DNA from: Actinomadura terrae
GTDB lineage: Bacteria; Actinomycetota; Actinomycetes; Streptosporangiales; Streptosporangiaceae
DNA length: 64,000 nucleotides
Assembly: GCF_022751215.1 (NCBI RefSeq)
Contig: NZ_JAICDG010000004.1
Location: 434,001 to 498,000, forward strand
Reading direction: 5' to 3'
Shown: piece after piece, positions 25,859 to 33,990 of the stretch
Layout of the letters: every line of letters begins with the position of its first letter
Numbering within the stretch: position 1 is the stretch's first letter
The notes under the pieces: generated by a model
What the model saw: only the letters and a program-made list of their open reading frames with translations
Database searches by the model: none
What the model was told of the DNA's origin: nothing
Translations under genes and position numbers: made by a program

Positions 25859-27252
25859 TCTCGTTCCCCCGTGTGTGAATCGTGCGTGTCATCCAGGCGG
25901 CCTGAACTACGTCCGCCGGATTCGCGGCCTGAACTACGTCCGCCGGGATCGTCGCGGCCTGAAGTACGTCCGCGGGAATCGCGGCCTGAGGTACCTCCGT
26001 TGGATTCGCGGCCTGAACTACGTCCGCCGAGGGTGCGGCGGGTGGCGGTGAGGAGGGTGCGGCGGCCCATCGCGAGGAAGGGCGGCAGGTCGTCTCCGGC
26101 GTACCAGGCCAGTTCGTCGGCGCGGCGAAGCGCGCCCCGGGGTGGCGCGTCGCGGCGGAAGGGGCGGCGCAGGGCCTGGCGGAGGTAGTCGTTCTCCACC
26201 AGGAGGCGGCGCCCGTAGGCGGGACGGGGGCGCGGGACGCGGCGTCCGGACTGGTGCAGGTGCAGGACGCGGGCGAGGTCGAGGCCGCGCCGGTCGGTGA
26301 ACAGCCGGAACTGCGCGCCGATCCGGGGGTTGAAGTCGAGCAGGTGGTAGGCGCCGGTGCGGGGGTCGCGGCGGAAGTCCAGGTCGACGAGGCCGCGGCA
26401 GCCGAGCAGCCGGACGGCCCTGATCGCGAGTTCGGCGAGTTCGGGGTTGTCGACCCATTCGCCCGAGACGGTGTGCCCGGCCTGCGGGGGGTGCGCGAGG
26501 TGCTTGCGGCCCGTCCCGCCGAAGAGGCAGTCGAGGGCGCCGTCGAAGTAGCCGTGGAAGAACCAGTCGCCGCCGCCGGACGGGATGTGCCGCTGGAGGA
26601 TCAGCGGTCCGGCGTCGTGGGAGGCGGCGAGCAGGCGGTGCGCGTCCTCGCGGGTGTGGACGAGCGTCGTGCTGCGCAGCCCGGGGCCGAGCCGCCACGG
26701 CCGCGCCCACTTGGCGACGAGCGGCAGGCCGAACGCGCGGGCGGCGGCGTCGACCTCGGCGGACGTGCCGGGCGTGCGGCTCTCGGGGCAGGCGAGGCCG
26801 TATCCGGCGCAGGCGTCGAGGAGGCGTGCCTTGTCGGCGACGAGGCGGGGGACGTCCGGGTCCTGGCGGGGGAACACGAACGCGGGGGCGAGCGCGTCGG
26901 CGTGCTCGGCGACGAAGATCGCGCCCGCGTCGTCCACGGGCAGCAGCAGCGCCGCCCCGCCGACCCGTTCGGCGATCACCCGCAGATGGCTGACCAACGC
27001 GGACGGCCGGTCGACCGGGGGCGCCCACGGATGCCCCTGGCGCAGGTACCGGGAGCGCGACACCGGGTTGCCGCGCCCCTCCAGGATCGCGTGCACCGGG
27101 ACGCCCGCGCGGCCGAGCGTGCGGATCGCCCCGAGCGTGCCGTGGTGGAAGAAATTGTGATTCGTGCGCAGCAGCAGGACGGGCAGCCCCGGGTCCAGCG
27201 GCGGTGTTCCCGGGGGGCGCGTGTCGAGGGACGCCCGCGAGTTGTGGCGCAC
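25855..27252 (-). CDS. ATP-grasp carboxylate-amine ligase-like protein with repetitive tail
   Basis: A 465-residue protein. Residues ~20-380 resemble ATP-grasp ligases of the CarB/D-alanine-ligase type: VDDAGAIFVAEHAD, LVADKARLLDACAGYGL for the pre-ATP region, LILQRHIPSGGGDWFFHGY for ATP, and FNPRIGAQFRLF for the metal-binding Asn. Such enzymes join a carboxylate to an amine via an acyl phosphate and sometimes decorate polysaccharides. GTG 27252 has AGGAAGG five bases upstream. The last ~50 residues are five runs of SSGR/TSGR separated by acidic or glycine residues, built from a tandem DNA repeat. It is divergent from the GH26 gene and near the exopolysaccharide cluster. Confidence 0.8.
   Translation of the reverse strand: MRHNSRASLDTRPPGTPPLDPGLPVLLLRTNHNFFHHGTLGAIRTLGRAGVPVHAILEGRGNPVSRSRYLRQGHPWAPPVDRPSALVSHLRVIAERVGGAALLLPVDDAGAIFVAEHADALAPAFVFPRQDPDVPRLVADKARLLDACAGYGLACPESRTPGTSAEVDAAARAFGLPLVAKWARPWRLGPGLRSTTLVHTREDAHRLLAASHDAGPLILQRHIPSGGGDWFFHGYFDGALDCLFGGTGRKHLAHPPQAGHTVSGEWVDNPELAELAIRAVRLLGCRGLVDLDFRRDPRTGAYHLLDFNPRIGAQFRLFTDRRGLDLARVLHLHQSGRRVPRPRPAYGRRLLVENDYLRQALRRPFRRDAPPRGALRRADELAWYAGDDLPPFLAMGRRTLLTATRRTLGGRSSGRESNGGTSGRDSRGRTSGRDDPGGRSSGRESGGRSSGRLDDTHDSHTGERE
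25898..26035. repeat. Tandem repeat, five 27-30-bp copies inside the ATP-grasp gene
   Basis: Copies begin with CGGCCTGA at 25898, 25925, 25955, 25982 and 26009, giving spacings of 27, 30, 27 and 27 bases. All spacings are multiples of three, so the protein frame is kept and the repeat encodes the SSGR-rich C-terminal tail. Copies differ at a few bases. Confidence 0.9.
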
Positions 27253-27339
27253 AGTAGCCTTCCTCGTCGTAAGGTAAATTCTCCCGTCGGCCCCTCGGCC
27301 GATTCGTTCACGGTCAACGCCAGAGGGCATACGATACGC

Positions 27340-28494
27340 ATGCGAGCTGCGGATATCCATCCAGCCGGGCGGCCATTCCGGCGCCGTCGGCAAAGGCATG
27401 TTCCGCGCTACCCGCTCCCTCCCGTTATGGCCGTGTCCGCGGTCCTGGCCGCGCTCACGGCGTCCTCTCTGATCACCTGTGTCGAGCCCCGGGCCGCGGC
27501 GCATCCGTCGAAATATGTGCCGTTGGGCGCCTTTCTCGGCTCCGGTCCCGAAGGGGTGGCGAAAGTGGCGGGGTTCCAGGAATGGCTCGGCGCGCCGGTG
27601 ACGGTCGGGCACACCTACCTGCCGGGCGACGGCTGGCCCGGCGTGGAGGGCCCGGAGCAGATCCTGCGGCCGTGGGCGCGCTGGCGGCTGGCGGATCCGC
27701 GCAGGTCACTGGTCGTCAACGTGCCGATGATGGCGCCGAACGAGGCCCGGCTGCCCTCGCCCGCACTGCCCTCGCTGCTGCGCGCCGGCGCCCTCGGCCT
27801 GTTCGACGAGCACTACCGGACGCTCGCCCGGCGCCTCGTCTCGCTGGGCGTGAACGACACGATCATCGTGCTCGGATGGGAAATGAACGGGAAGACCTAC
27901 GGCGGGCGCTGCTCGCCCGATCCGGCGGCGTGGAAAGGGTACTGGCGGCGTATCGTCGCGTCCATGCGGGGTGTCCAGGGCGCGGCGTTCCGGTTCGATT
28001 TCGCGCCGACGCGCGGGCCGGACACCATTCCCTGGACGAGCTGCTACCCGGGTGACGACGTCGTGGACATCATCGGCTCCGACACCTACGACCAACCCCA
28101 GGGAAAGACATTCCAGGACTACGTCAACGAACCGTACGGGCTGCGGATGCAGGCGGATTTCGCCGCCGCCCACGGTAAACCCATCTCTTTCCCAGAATGG
28201 GGCCTGTTCCACAACTCCGACAACCCGGAGTTCATCCGGGGAATGCACGACTGGATCGCCTCGCACGACGTCGTCTACCAGACGATCACCGACTACTGCC
28301 CGCACGGCGTCTGGGGCTGCGGGCAGAACCCGCGCTCGTCCGCCGCCTACCGGGAGCTGTTCGGCGGCACCACCGCGCCCTCGCTCACCACGCCCGCGCC
28401 CCTACCTGCGCCTGTACCCGCGCCGGTCGAGCCGCCGATGACGCCGCCGTTCACCGTGCCCCCGCCGATCGCGCCCGCGCCGACCCCGGGCTGA
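27340..28494 (+). CDS. Secreted glycoside hydrolase, GH26 (endo-mannanase)-like
   Basis: A 384-residue protein from ATG 27340; a later ATG at 27427 would remove an Arg-rich stretch and start directly at the hydrophobic segment AVSAVLAALTASSL. The body has the GH26 layout: FLGSGPEG near the start, acid/base Glu in LGWEMNGK, and the nucleophile in SFPEWGL. A Pro-Ala-Val-rich tail of ~40 residues follows. Secretion via the signal segment is likely. Location inside the exopolysaccharide cluster suggests it trims or releases the polymer. Its 3' end overlaps the convergent glycosyltransferase gene by 148 bases. Confidence 0.85.
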   Translation: MRAADIHPAGRPFRRRRQRHVPRYPLPPVMAVSAVLAALTASSLITCVEPRAAAHPSKYVPLGAFLGSGPEGVAKVAGFQEWLGAPVTVGHTYLPGDGWPGVEGPEQILRPWARWRLADPRRSLVVNVPMMAPNEARLPSPALPSLLRAGALGLFDEHYRTLARRLVSLGVNDTIIVLGWEMNGKTYGGRCSPDPAAWKGYWRRIVASMRGVQGAAFRFDFAPTRGPDTIPWTSCYPGDDVVDIIGSDTYDQPQGKTFQDYVNEPYGLRMQADFAAAHGKPISFPEWGLFHNSDNPEFIRGMHDWIASHDVVYQTITDYCPHGVWGCGQNPRSSAAYRELFGGTTAPSLTTPAPLPAPVPAPVEPPMTPPFTVPPPIAPAPTPG

Positions 28495-29603
28495 CCTGAG
28501 GCGACGTCGCGGGTGACGGCGGCGAGCATCGACAGCGTGCCGGTGAGGTCGAAGGCCGCCGCCGCCACCGCCGCCGCGTGCCCCTCCTCCTCGGCGACGC
28601 CGGGCGACAGCAGCCGGGGCGCGATCGCGGCGGCGAGCGCGGCCGGGTCGTCCGGCGGGACGAGCGCTCCGCAGCCGGGGCGGACGACCTCGCGGATGCC
28701 CGGGATGTCCGTCCCGACGAGGCAGCGGCCCATGGCGATCGCCTCCAGCGCCGTCAGCGGCAGCCCCTCCCAGCGGGACGGCAGCGCGACGAGGGACGCG
28801 GCGCGCAGCCAGTCCCGGGGGTCCGCGACCGCCGGGACGAACAGCACGCCCACCGGGGCGCGCCCGCGCAGCCGGTCGAGGTCCTCGCCGTCCCCGACCA
28901 GGACGAGCCGCGCCCCCGGGCAGCGCGCGCTGACGGCGGGCCAGGCCGCGATCAGGACGTCCTGCCCCTTCTGCCTGGTCAGACGGCCGACGCACAGGAC
29001 GAGCGGGGCATCGGCGGGCAGCCCGAGCCGGGTCCGCGCGGCGAGCCGGGCCACGCCGTCGGCCGGATGGAACCGCCGCCGGTCCACCCCGTTGCGGACC
29101 AGCCGGTACGGCCCGCGCACCCCCGCGCGCATGCCTTCGCGCAGTTCGCCCTCGCCGACGCAGACGAGCGCGCCGGTGCGGCCCGCCGCGTACCGTTCCC
29201 ACAACGTGCTGAACGACGCCTGCCGCCCGGTGGCGGCGAGCCAGGACCAGCCGTGCGGCTGGAAGATCGTCGGCGCCTGGGGCGCGAGCCGTCCGGCGAG
29301 GCCCGCCTTAGAGGAGTGCAGGTGGACGACGTCCGGCGCGAACCCCCGGACGAGCCGGCGCAGCCGCACCGCCTCCGGCAGCGTCCCGGGGCCGGGCGCG
29401 CGGGCCGCGTCCCAGCCGAACCAGGGCACGCCGGCGGCGGCGCAGCGCCTCGGCAGATCACCGCCGACCGGGCACGCCACGGCGACGTCCCAGCCGCGTC
29501 GCCGCTGGTCGCGGACCACCTGGCCGATATAGACGGCCACCCCGCCCGCGTTCGGCTGGCTGACGTGCAGCACCCGGAGCCGCCCGGCGCCGTCCCCGGT
29601 CAT
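28347..29603 (-). CDS. Glycosyltransferase family 4
   Basis: A 418-residue GT-B transferase. The N-terminal domain opens with VLHVSQPNAGGVAVYIGQ, which is the usual acceptor-side glycine loop. The C-terminal domain has VLCVGRLTRQKGQDVLI and the nucleotide-sugar site SRWEGLPLTALEAIAMG with the E-x7-E pair. It would add one sugar to the lipid-linked repeat unit in the cytoplasm. The final ~50 residues are Gly/Ala/Val-rich and are encoded antisense to the proline-rich tail of the GH26 gene, which may mean the natural stop was lost. It is the last gene of the exopolysaccharide operon. Confidence 0.92.
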   Translation of the reverse strand: MTGDGAGRLRVLHVSQPNAGGVAVYIGQVVRDQRRRGWDVAVACPVGGDLPRRCAAAGVPWFGWDAARAPGPGTLPEAVRLRRLVRGFAPDVVHLHSSKAGLAGRLAPQAPTIFQPHGWSWLAATGRQASFSTLWERYAAGRTGALVCVGEGELREGMRAGVRGPYRLVRNGVDRRRFHPADGVARLAARTRLGLPADAPLVLCVGRLTRQKGQDVLIAAWPAVSARCPGARLVLVGDGEDLDRLRGRAPVGVLFVPAVADPRDWLRAASLVALPSRWEGLPLTALEAIAMGRCLVGTDIPGIREVVRPGCGALVPPDDPAALAAAIAPRLLSPGVAEEEGHAAAVAAAAFDLTGTLSMLAAVTRDVASGQPGVGAGAIGGGTVNGGVIGGSTGAGTGAGRGAGVVSEGAVVPPNSSR

Positions 29604-29611
29604 GCGGGCGC

Positions 29612-30358
29612 TCAGACCCCGTTCGCAGAGTTCGCGGCGTTCCCGGCGTTCCCGGCGGACGCCTGCCGGGGACGGGACGCCGCGTCGTGCGAGCCCTTCC
29701 GGCGCCGCCCGCTCAGGATCGCGGCGCCGAGCCCGGCGAGCAGCACCCCGGAGGCGGTCCCGACCGCGACGTCCAGCGGAAGGTTGGGCGAGGTGGGCGC
29801 GGCGGGCCGGGCGGCGAGGCTCATCAGCGCGACGCGCACGCCGGTGTCGGTCCGGTGGGACGTGCCGTAGCGGACGAGCGCGTCGGCGGCGGCGTTGGCG
29901 AACCCGGCGGCGTCGGCCGCGCTCGCGCCGCTGCCGGTCAGCCGGACCAGCGGCGTCTCCGGCGAGGTGGACGCCTGGATGTGCTCGCGGGTCGTGCCGG
30001 GCGCGGTCTTCGGCAGCGGAAGGGCGGAGTGGTCGAGCGTCTCCGGGAGCGGCGCGAGGCGTCCGTAGGCCTGCGCGAAGCTGACCGCCGCGGGACCGGT
30101 CGCGCCGCCCGGACCCTCGCCCACGACCAGCACGTACGCGGTGGCGGTGTAGGTCGCGGGCACGACCAGGGAGTAGCCGAGCCCGCCGAGCGTCCCGGTC
30201 AGGACGAGCGCGAGCGCCGGCCCGAACCGCCTGCCGAACGCGGCGGCCGGACGCCCGACGCGCCGCGCGAGGAACCCGCTCCCCCCGTCGGCGGGCCCGT
30301 CCGGGTCCGGCGGCTCGGCGATCTCGTCCTCCGGCTCGATGGCTTCACGCTGCGGCAT
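29612..30358 (-). CDS. Chain-length determinant (Wzz/CapA-like) membrane protein
   Basis: A 248-residue protein with an acidic cytoplasmic start, a first transmembrane helix around residues 50-70 (ALALVLTGTLGGLGYSLVV), an extracellular domain and a second helix near residues 205-225, followed by a basic Gly/Asn tail. VPATYTATAYVLV directly after helix 1 is the standard start of the Wzz periplasmic domain. No kinase domain is fused. It should regulate polymer length together with the Wzy-like protein. ATG 30358 has AGGAAGGG upstream. Confidence 0.85.
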   Translation of the reverse strand: MPQREAIEPEDEIAEPPDPDGPADGGSGFLARRVGRPAAAFGRRFGPALALVLTGTLGGLGYSLVVPATYTATAYVLVVGEGPGGATGPAAVSFAQAYGRLAPLPETLDHSALPLPKTAPGTTREHIQASTSPETPLVRLTGSGASAADAAGFANAAADALVRYGTSHRTDTGVRVALMSLAARPAAPTSPNLPLDVAVGTASGVLLAGLGAAILSGRRRKGSHDAASRPRQASAGNAGNAANSANGV

Positions 30359-30371
30359 CACAAGCCCTTCC

Positions 30372-31652
30372 TCATGTCGGTCGGCACCGCATGTCGTTCG
30401 GCATGGCGGTCTGGTAGAGCCGGGCGAGCCTGCCCGCCTGCTCGGCGACGGCGTAGCGGCCGACGACGGCGGGGACGGGCCGCCGCCCCACCGGCGCCGC
30501 GTCCCCCACCGGCGCCGCGTCCCCCGATGGCGGAACATCACCCGACGGCGGCACGGGCACGCGCGCGCCCTCGGCGAGGCGGGCGAGCTCGGCGGCCCAG
30601 GCGTCGACGTCGGTGGGCAGGCGCACCGCGTCCGCGTCATCACCGGACGGCGGGTCGGCGGGAAGGTCGTCGAGCGCGGGGCAGGACGTGTACCGGACCG
30701 GCAGCCCGGCGGCGAGCCCCTCCAGCACCCCGAGCCCGAACGTCTCCTGGACGGACGGCGCCGCCAGCACGTCCATCGCCGCCAGCACGCCCGGCATGTC
30801 GTCGGTCGCCCCGGCGAAGATCACGCGGGTGGCGACGCCGCGGCGCGCGGCGAGCCGGCCGAGCGCGTCCCGCTCGGCCCCGGCCCCGGCGACCAGCAGC
30901 CACGGCGCGCCCGGCAGCCGCGCGAACGCGTCGATGAGCAGGTCGAACCGCTTGCCCGGGACGAGCCGTCCGGCGCCGCCGACGACGAACTCCGCCGGGC
31001 CGATCCCGAACCGGGCCCGCGTCTCGGCGCGCCGCGCGGGGTCGAACGCGAAGGCGGCGGCGTCGATCCCGTTGGGGATCACGACGATCCGGCCGGGCGG
31101 CACGCCCCAGCCGCGCAGCCGGGCGGCGACGGTCGGCGACACGGCCACGGTCAGCGTCCCGAGCCGCTCGGTCGCCCGGTAGAGCGCGCGGACGCCGCGG
31201 GTCGTCGGGCGGCCCTCGATGAGGCCGTCGCCGAGCGAGTGCTCGGTGGCGATCACGCGCGGGGCCCCGGCGAGGCGGGCGGCGATCCGCCCGTACACGC
31301 AGGCGCGGTAGAGGTGGGTGTGGACGACGTCGTACCGTCCCGCCCGGATCAGCCGCGCGAGCCTCGGCAGCGCGGACGGGTCGCGGTTGCCGCGCATGCC
31401 GATCTCGTGGACGGCGATCCCCTCGTCCAGGAGCGCGGCGCCGACCATCCCGGCGCGGGTCAGCGACGCGACCTCGCACCGCAGCGACCGGTCCTCCCGC
31501 CAGTGCCGCAGCAGCAGCGCGAGCTGGCGTTCCGCACCCCCGGCGTCGAGCCCGGTGATCACGTGCAGCACCCGCGTCGCCCGCGCCCCCGCAGCCCCCG
31601 GCGCGCCCACCGCGCCCACCGCGCCCGCCGTGCCCGCCGCGCCCGCCGTCAT
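30372..31652 (-). CDS. Glycosyltransferase family 4
   Basis: A 426-residue GT-B enzyme. VLHVITGLDAGGAERQLALL is the canonical GT4 opening, THLYRACVYGRIAAR marks the first domain and VQETFGLGVLEGLAAGLPV carries the E-x7-E donor site. The ATG overlaps the deacetylase stop (ATGA). An Ala-Gly low-complexity lead-in of ~22 residues precedes the domain, and a duplicated PPSGD / APVGD segment sits near residue 380. It adds another sugar of the exopolysaccharide repeat unit. Confidence 0.92.
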   Translation of the reverse strand: MTAGAAGTAGAVGAVGAPGAAGARATRVLHVITGLDAGGAERQLALLLRHWREDRSLRCEVASLTRAGMVGAALLDEGIAVHEIGMRGNRDPSALPRLARLIRAGRYDVVHTHLYRACVYGRIAARLAGAPRVIATEHSLGDGLIEGRPTTRGVRALYRATERLGTLTVAVSPTVAARLRGWGVPPGRIVVIPNGIDAAAFAFDPARRAETRARFGIGPAEFVVGGAGRLVPGKRFDLLIDAFARLPGAPWLLVAGAGAERDALGRLAARRGVATRVIFAGATDDMPGVLAAMDVLAAPSVQETFGLGVLEGLAAGLPVRYTSCPALDDLPADPPSGDDADAVRLPTDVDAWAAELARLAEGARVPVPPSGDVPPSGDAAPVGDAAPVGRRPVPAVVGRYAVAEQAGRLARLYQTAMPNDMRCRPT

Positions 31653-32401
31653 ACGCGGCTCCGGCGCCGGAGCTCGTGCCGGGCGAGCTTGGCGCGCAGC
31701 CGGAGCCGCCGGTCGCGGTCGCCGACGTAGGTGCGGGGCAGCGCGTGCCGTCCCGGCTCGGCCGGGCGGATGTCGCACGCGTAGTCGTAGCCCGCCGCCC
31801 GTACCGCCTCGATCTCGCGTCCGGTGGCCGCGCCGTAGGGGTAGGCGAACCCGGTGACCGGACGGTCAAGCACGTCCTCCAGGCTCGCGCGGCTCTCCTC
31901 CAGCTCCTCCCGCAGCTCGCAGCCGCCGGTCTCGGTGAGCGGCACGTGGTGCCGCCCGTGCGAGCCGACCTCCATGCCCGCGTCGGCGACGGTCCGGATC
32001 TGGTCGACGGTCATCAGCGGTTTGCGCGGGCCGTCGTCCCAGGCGTTGTAGGAGCCGATCCGTCCGGAGACGACGAACACCGTCGCGCCGAACCCGAACC
32101 GCACCAGCGCCGGGACGGCCCGGGTCGCGAAGTCGGCGTAGCCGTCGTCGAAGGTGAGCCCGACGAGGCCGTGCGCGTCGCCCGCGTCCCGCGCCCGGAG
32201 CAGCTCCGCCATGCCGACGCCGCGCAGGCCGCGCGCCCGCATCCAGGCGAGCTGGCCCTCGAAGCGGCGCGGCGAGACCGTGACGAGGTGCGGGTCCTCG
32301 CGGTAGTTGTCGACCGAGTGGTACATCAACACCCAGGGCGCCGGCCGGAGCGCCTCCACCGGCCGGGCGACCCCGGTGACACGTGTGGCGGGTTCCCTCA
32401 C
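31649..32401 (-). CDS. Polysaccharide deacetylase (NodB domain)
   Basis: A 250-residue enzyme with the NodB homology motifs: TFDDGYADF for the catalytic Asp and metal Asp, GSHGRHH for the metal histidines, and FAYPYG. An N-terminal LMYHSV segment is typical of the family group acting on exopolysaccharide. No signal peptide is visible, so it may act on the lipid-linked precursor at the cytoplasmic face, or its export is unrecognised. Start is GTG 32401, with GGAGG about 7 bases upstream, overlapping the flippase stop. Confidence 0.92.
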   Translation of the reverse strand: MREPATRVTGVARPVEALRPAPWVLMYHSVDNYREDPHLVTVSPRRFEGQLAWMRARGLRGVGMAELLRARDAGDAHGLVGLTFDDGYADFATRAVPALVRFGFGATVFVVSGRIGSYNAWDDGPRKPLMTVDQIRTVADAGMEVGSHGRHHVPLTETGGCELREELEESRASLEDVLDRPVTGFAYPYGAATGREIEAVRAAGYDYACDIRPAEPGRHALPRTYVGDRDRRLRLRAKLARHELRRRSRV

Positions 32402-33990
32402 TGATCGTCCTCCTGCGGTTCGGCGGGGCCGCGCCCCGCGATGCTGCCTGTGCTGATCCAGGTGGTGCTGAGCCAGGTGGTGATGAGGTGCCGACCGGCG
32501 AGCGCGACCAGCCCGGCGAAGGTCAGGACGGTCGCGACCCCGCCCACGACCAGCCGGACGAGGGGCGGGCCGCCCACGGCGGCCACCAGCAGACCCGCCG
32601 CGCAGGCCCCGGACGCGACGAGCACGAGCCGCGCGACGTCCGCGCCGATCCGGCGCAGCGAGATCGGCGCGACCCGCCGCCGCACCCCGGCCAGCATCAG
32701 CACGGCCGCGAGCGTGATCCCGGCGGCGTTCGCGGCGGCCAGCGCGACCGTCCCGGCGACGGCGGTGAACACGGCACCGATCACGGCGGTCACGGCGAGC
32801 CCCACGGCGAGGACGGCGGCCGGACGCCACGTCGGGCGCCCGTGCGCGAAGAACGCCCGCGCGGCGAGGCCCACCGTCGTCTGCCCCCACAGCCCGAGCG
32901 CGTACACCCGCATGATCGCGGCGGTCTCCGCGGTGTCGGCGGAGGTGAACGCGCCGTGCTCGAACAGCGCCGCGACGATGGCGGGCGCGAACGCGACGAG
33001 GAAGGCGGTCGCGCACAGCACCATGCCGCTGACGGCGGCGAGGTCGCGCTGGATCCGGACGGCGACGCGGCGGGTGTCGCCGTCCGCCGAGGCGCGCGCG
33101 AGCCTCGGGAACGTCACCGTGACGATCAGCAGCGACAGCACCATCGGCACCTGCGCGACTTTCTGCGCGTAGTTGAGCTGCGAGATCGACCCGGCGGCGA
33201 GCCCCGAGCCGAGGAACCGCTCGACGAACACCTGCGCCTGCCGCGTCACCGTGTACACGACGATGGGCACGACGGCCGCGACTTCGAGCCGGAACTCGTT
33301 CTTCTCCACCGAGAGGCCGGACCCCGAGCGCAGGCACCGCAGGAACGCGGGCGCCTGCACCGCGACCATCAGAACACTCCCGCACGCGACGCCGATCGCC
33401 GCGCTCGTGATGCCGACCAGGCCGGACAGCCCCGCGATCAGCGCGAGGATGCCGACGTTGTAGGCGAGGTAGATCGCCGCCGGGGGCCCGAACCGATGGT
33501 GGGCGCGCAGCGTCGCGCTCATGAACCCCGCGATCCCGAACGTCACGACCGTGACCGCTGTCAGCCGGACGCACAGCACGGCGGGCCCCACCTGCGTCAG
33601 CCCGGGCGCGAGCACGCCGACGAGGAACGGCGCGCCGACCGCGAGCAACAGCGTGACCAGCGCCAGGCCCGCGACCATGTGCGGCAGCGTCGCGAGGACG
33701 AACGGCCGCACCCCCCGCCCGCCCGCGAGCAGCCGCGTGACGGCGGGGACCATCAGCAGCGCCATCGCGTCCTCGATGAGCAGCGGCGACACGGTCTCGG
33801 GGATCGTCCAGGCGACGAGGAACGCGTCGGTGCTGCCGCTCGCGCCGAACAGGGCCGCCATCGCGAGGTCGCGCAGGAACCCGAGCACGGTGCCGCCCGC
33901 GATCAGCGCGGCCGACAGCGCGGCGGCCCGTCCGACCGACGTCCGGCGCTCCTCCGCGACCCGGCGCGGGGCGGTCCCGGTGGCGGTCAC
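32398..33990 (-). CDS. MviN/MurJ-family lipid-linked oligosaccharide flippase
   Basis: A 530-residue integral membrane protein with 13-14 predicted helices. MviN marks include GFLRDLAMAALFGAS in the first loop, the DAFLVAWTIPE segment and AFFAHGRPTWRPA later on. In this cluster it most likely replaces Wzx by moving the lipid-linked repeat unit across the membrane; it could instead be a second MurJ. GTG 33990 overlaps the upstream stop, and its own stop overlaps the deacetylase GTG. Confidence 0.9.
   Translation of the reverse strand: MTATGTAPRRVAEERRTSVGRAAALSAALIAGGTVLGFLRDLAMAALFGASGSTDAFLVAWTIPETVSPLLIEDAMALLMVPAVTRLLAGGRGVRPFVLATLPHMVAGLALVTLLLAVGAPFLVGVLAPGLTQVGPAVLCVRLTAVTVVTFGIAGFMSATLRAHHRFGPPAAIYLAYNVGILALIAGLSGLVGITSAAIGVACGSVLMVAVQAPAFLRCLRSGSGLSVEKNEFRLEVAAVVPIVVYTVTRQAQVFVERFLGSGLAAGSISQLNYAQKVAQVPMVLSLLIVTVTFPRLARASADGDTRRVAVRIQRDLAAVSGMVLCATAFLVAFAPAIVAALFEHGAFTSADTAETAAIMRVYALGLWGQTTVGLAARAFFAHGRPTWRPAAVLAVGLAVTAVIGAVFTAVAGTVALAAANAAGITLAAVLMLAGVRRRVAPISLRRIGADVARLVLVASGACAAGLLVAAVGGPPLVRLVVGGVATVLTFAGLVALAGRHLITTWLSTTWISTGSIAGRGPAEPQEDDQ

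Noticed and set aside
25898..26035. Regular repeats that might suggest a CRISPR array
   Set aside because: Copies are directly adjacent with no unique spacers, are in frame with the ATP-grasp gene and no cas gene is present.
32398..33990. The essential cell-wall lipid II flippase MurJ
   Set aside because: The family fits, but the gene is embedded in a coupled exopolysaccharide operon, so a repeat-unit flippase is more likely; the main murJ is expected elsewhere.
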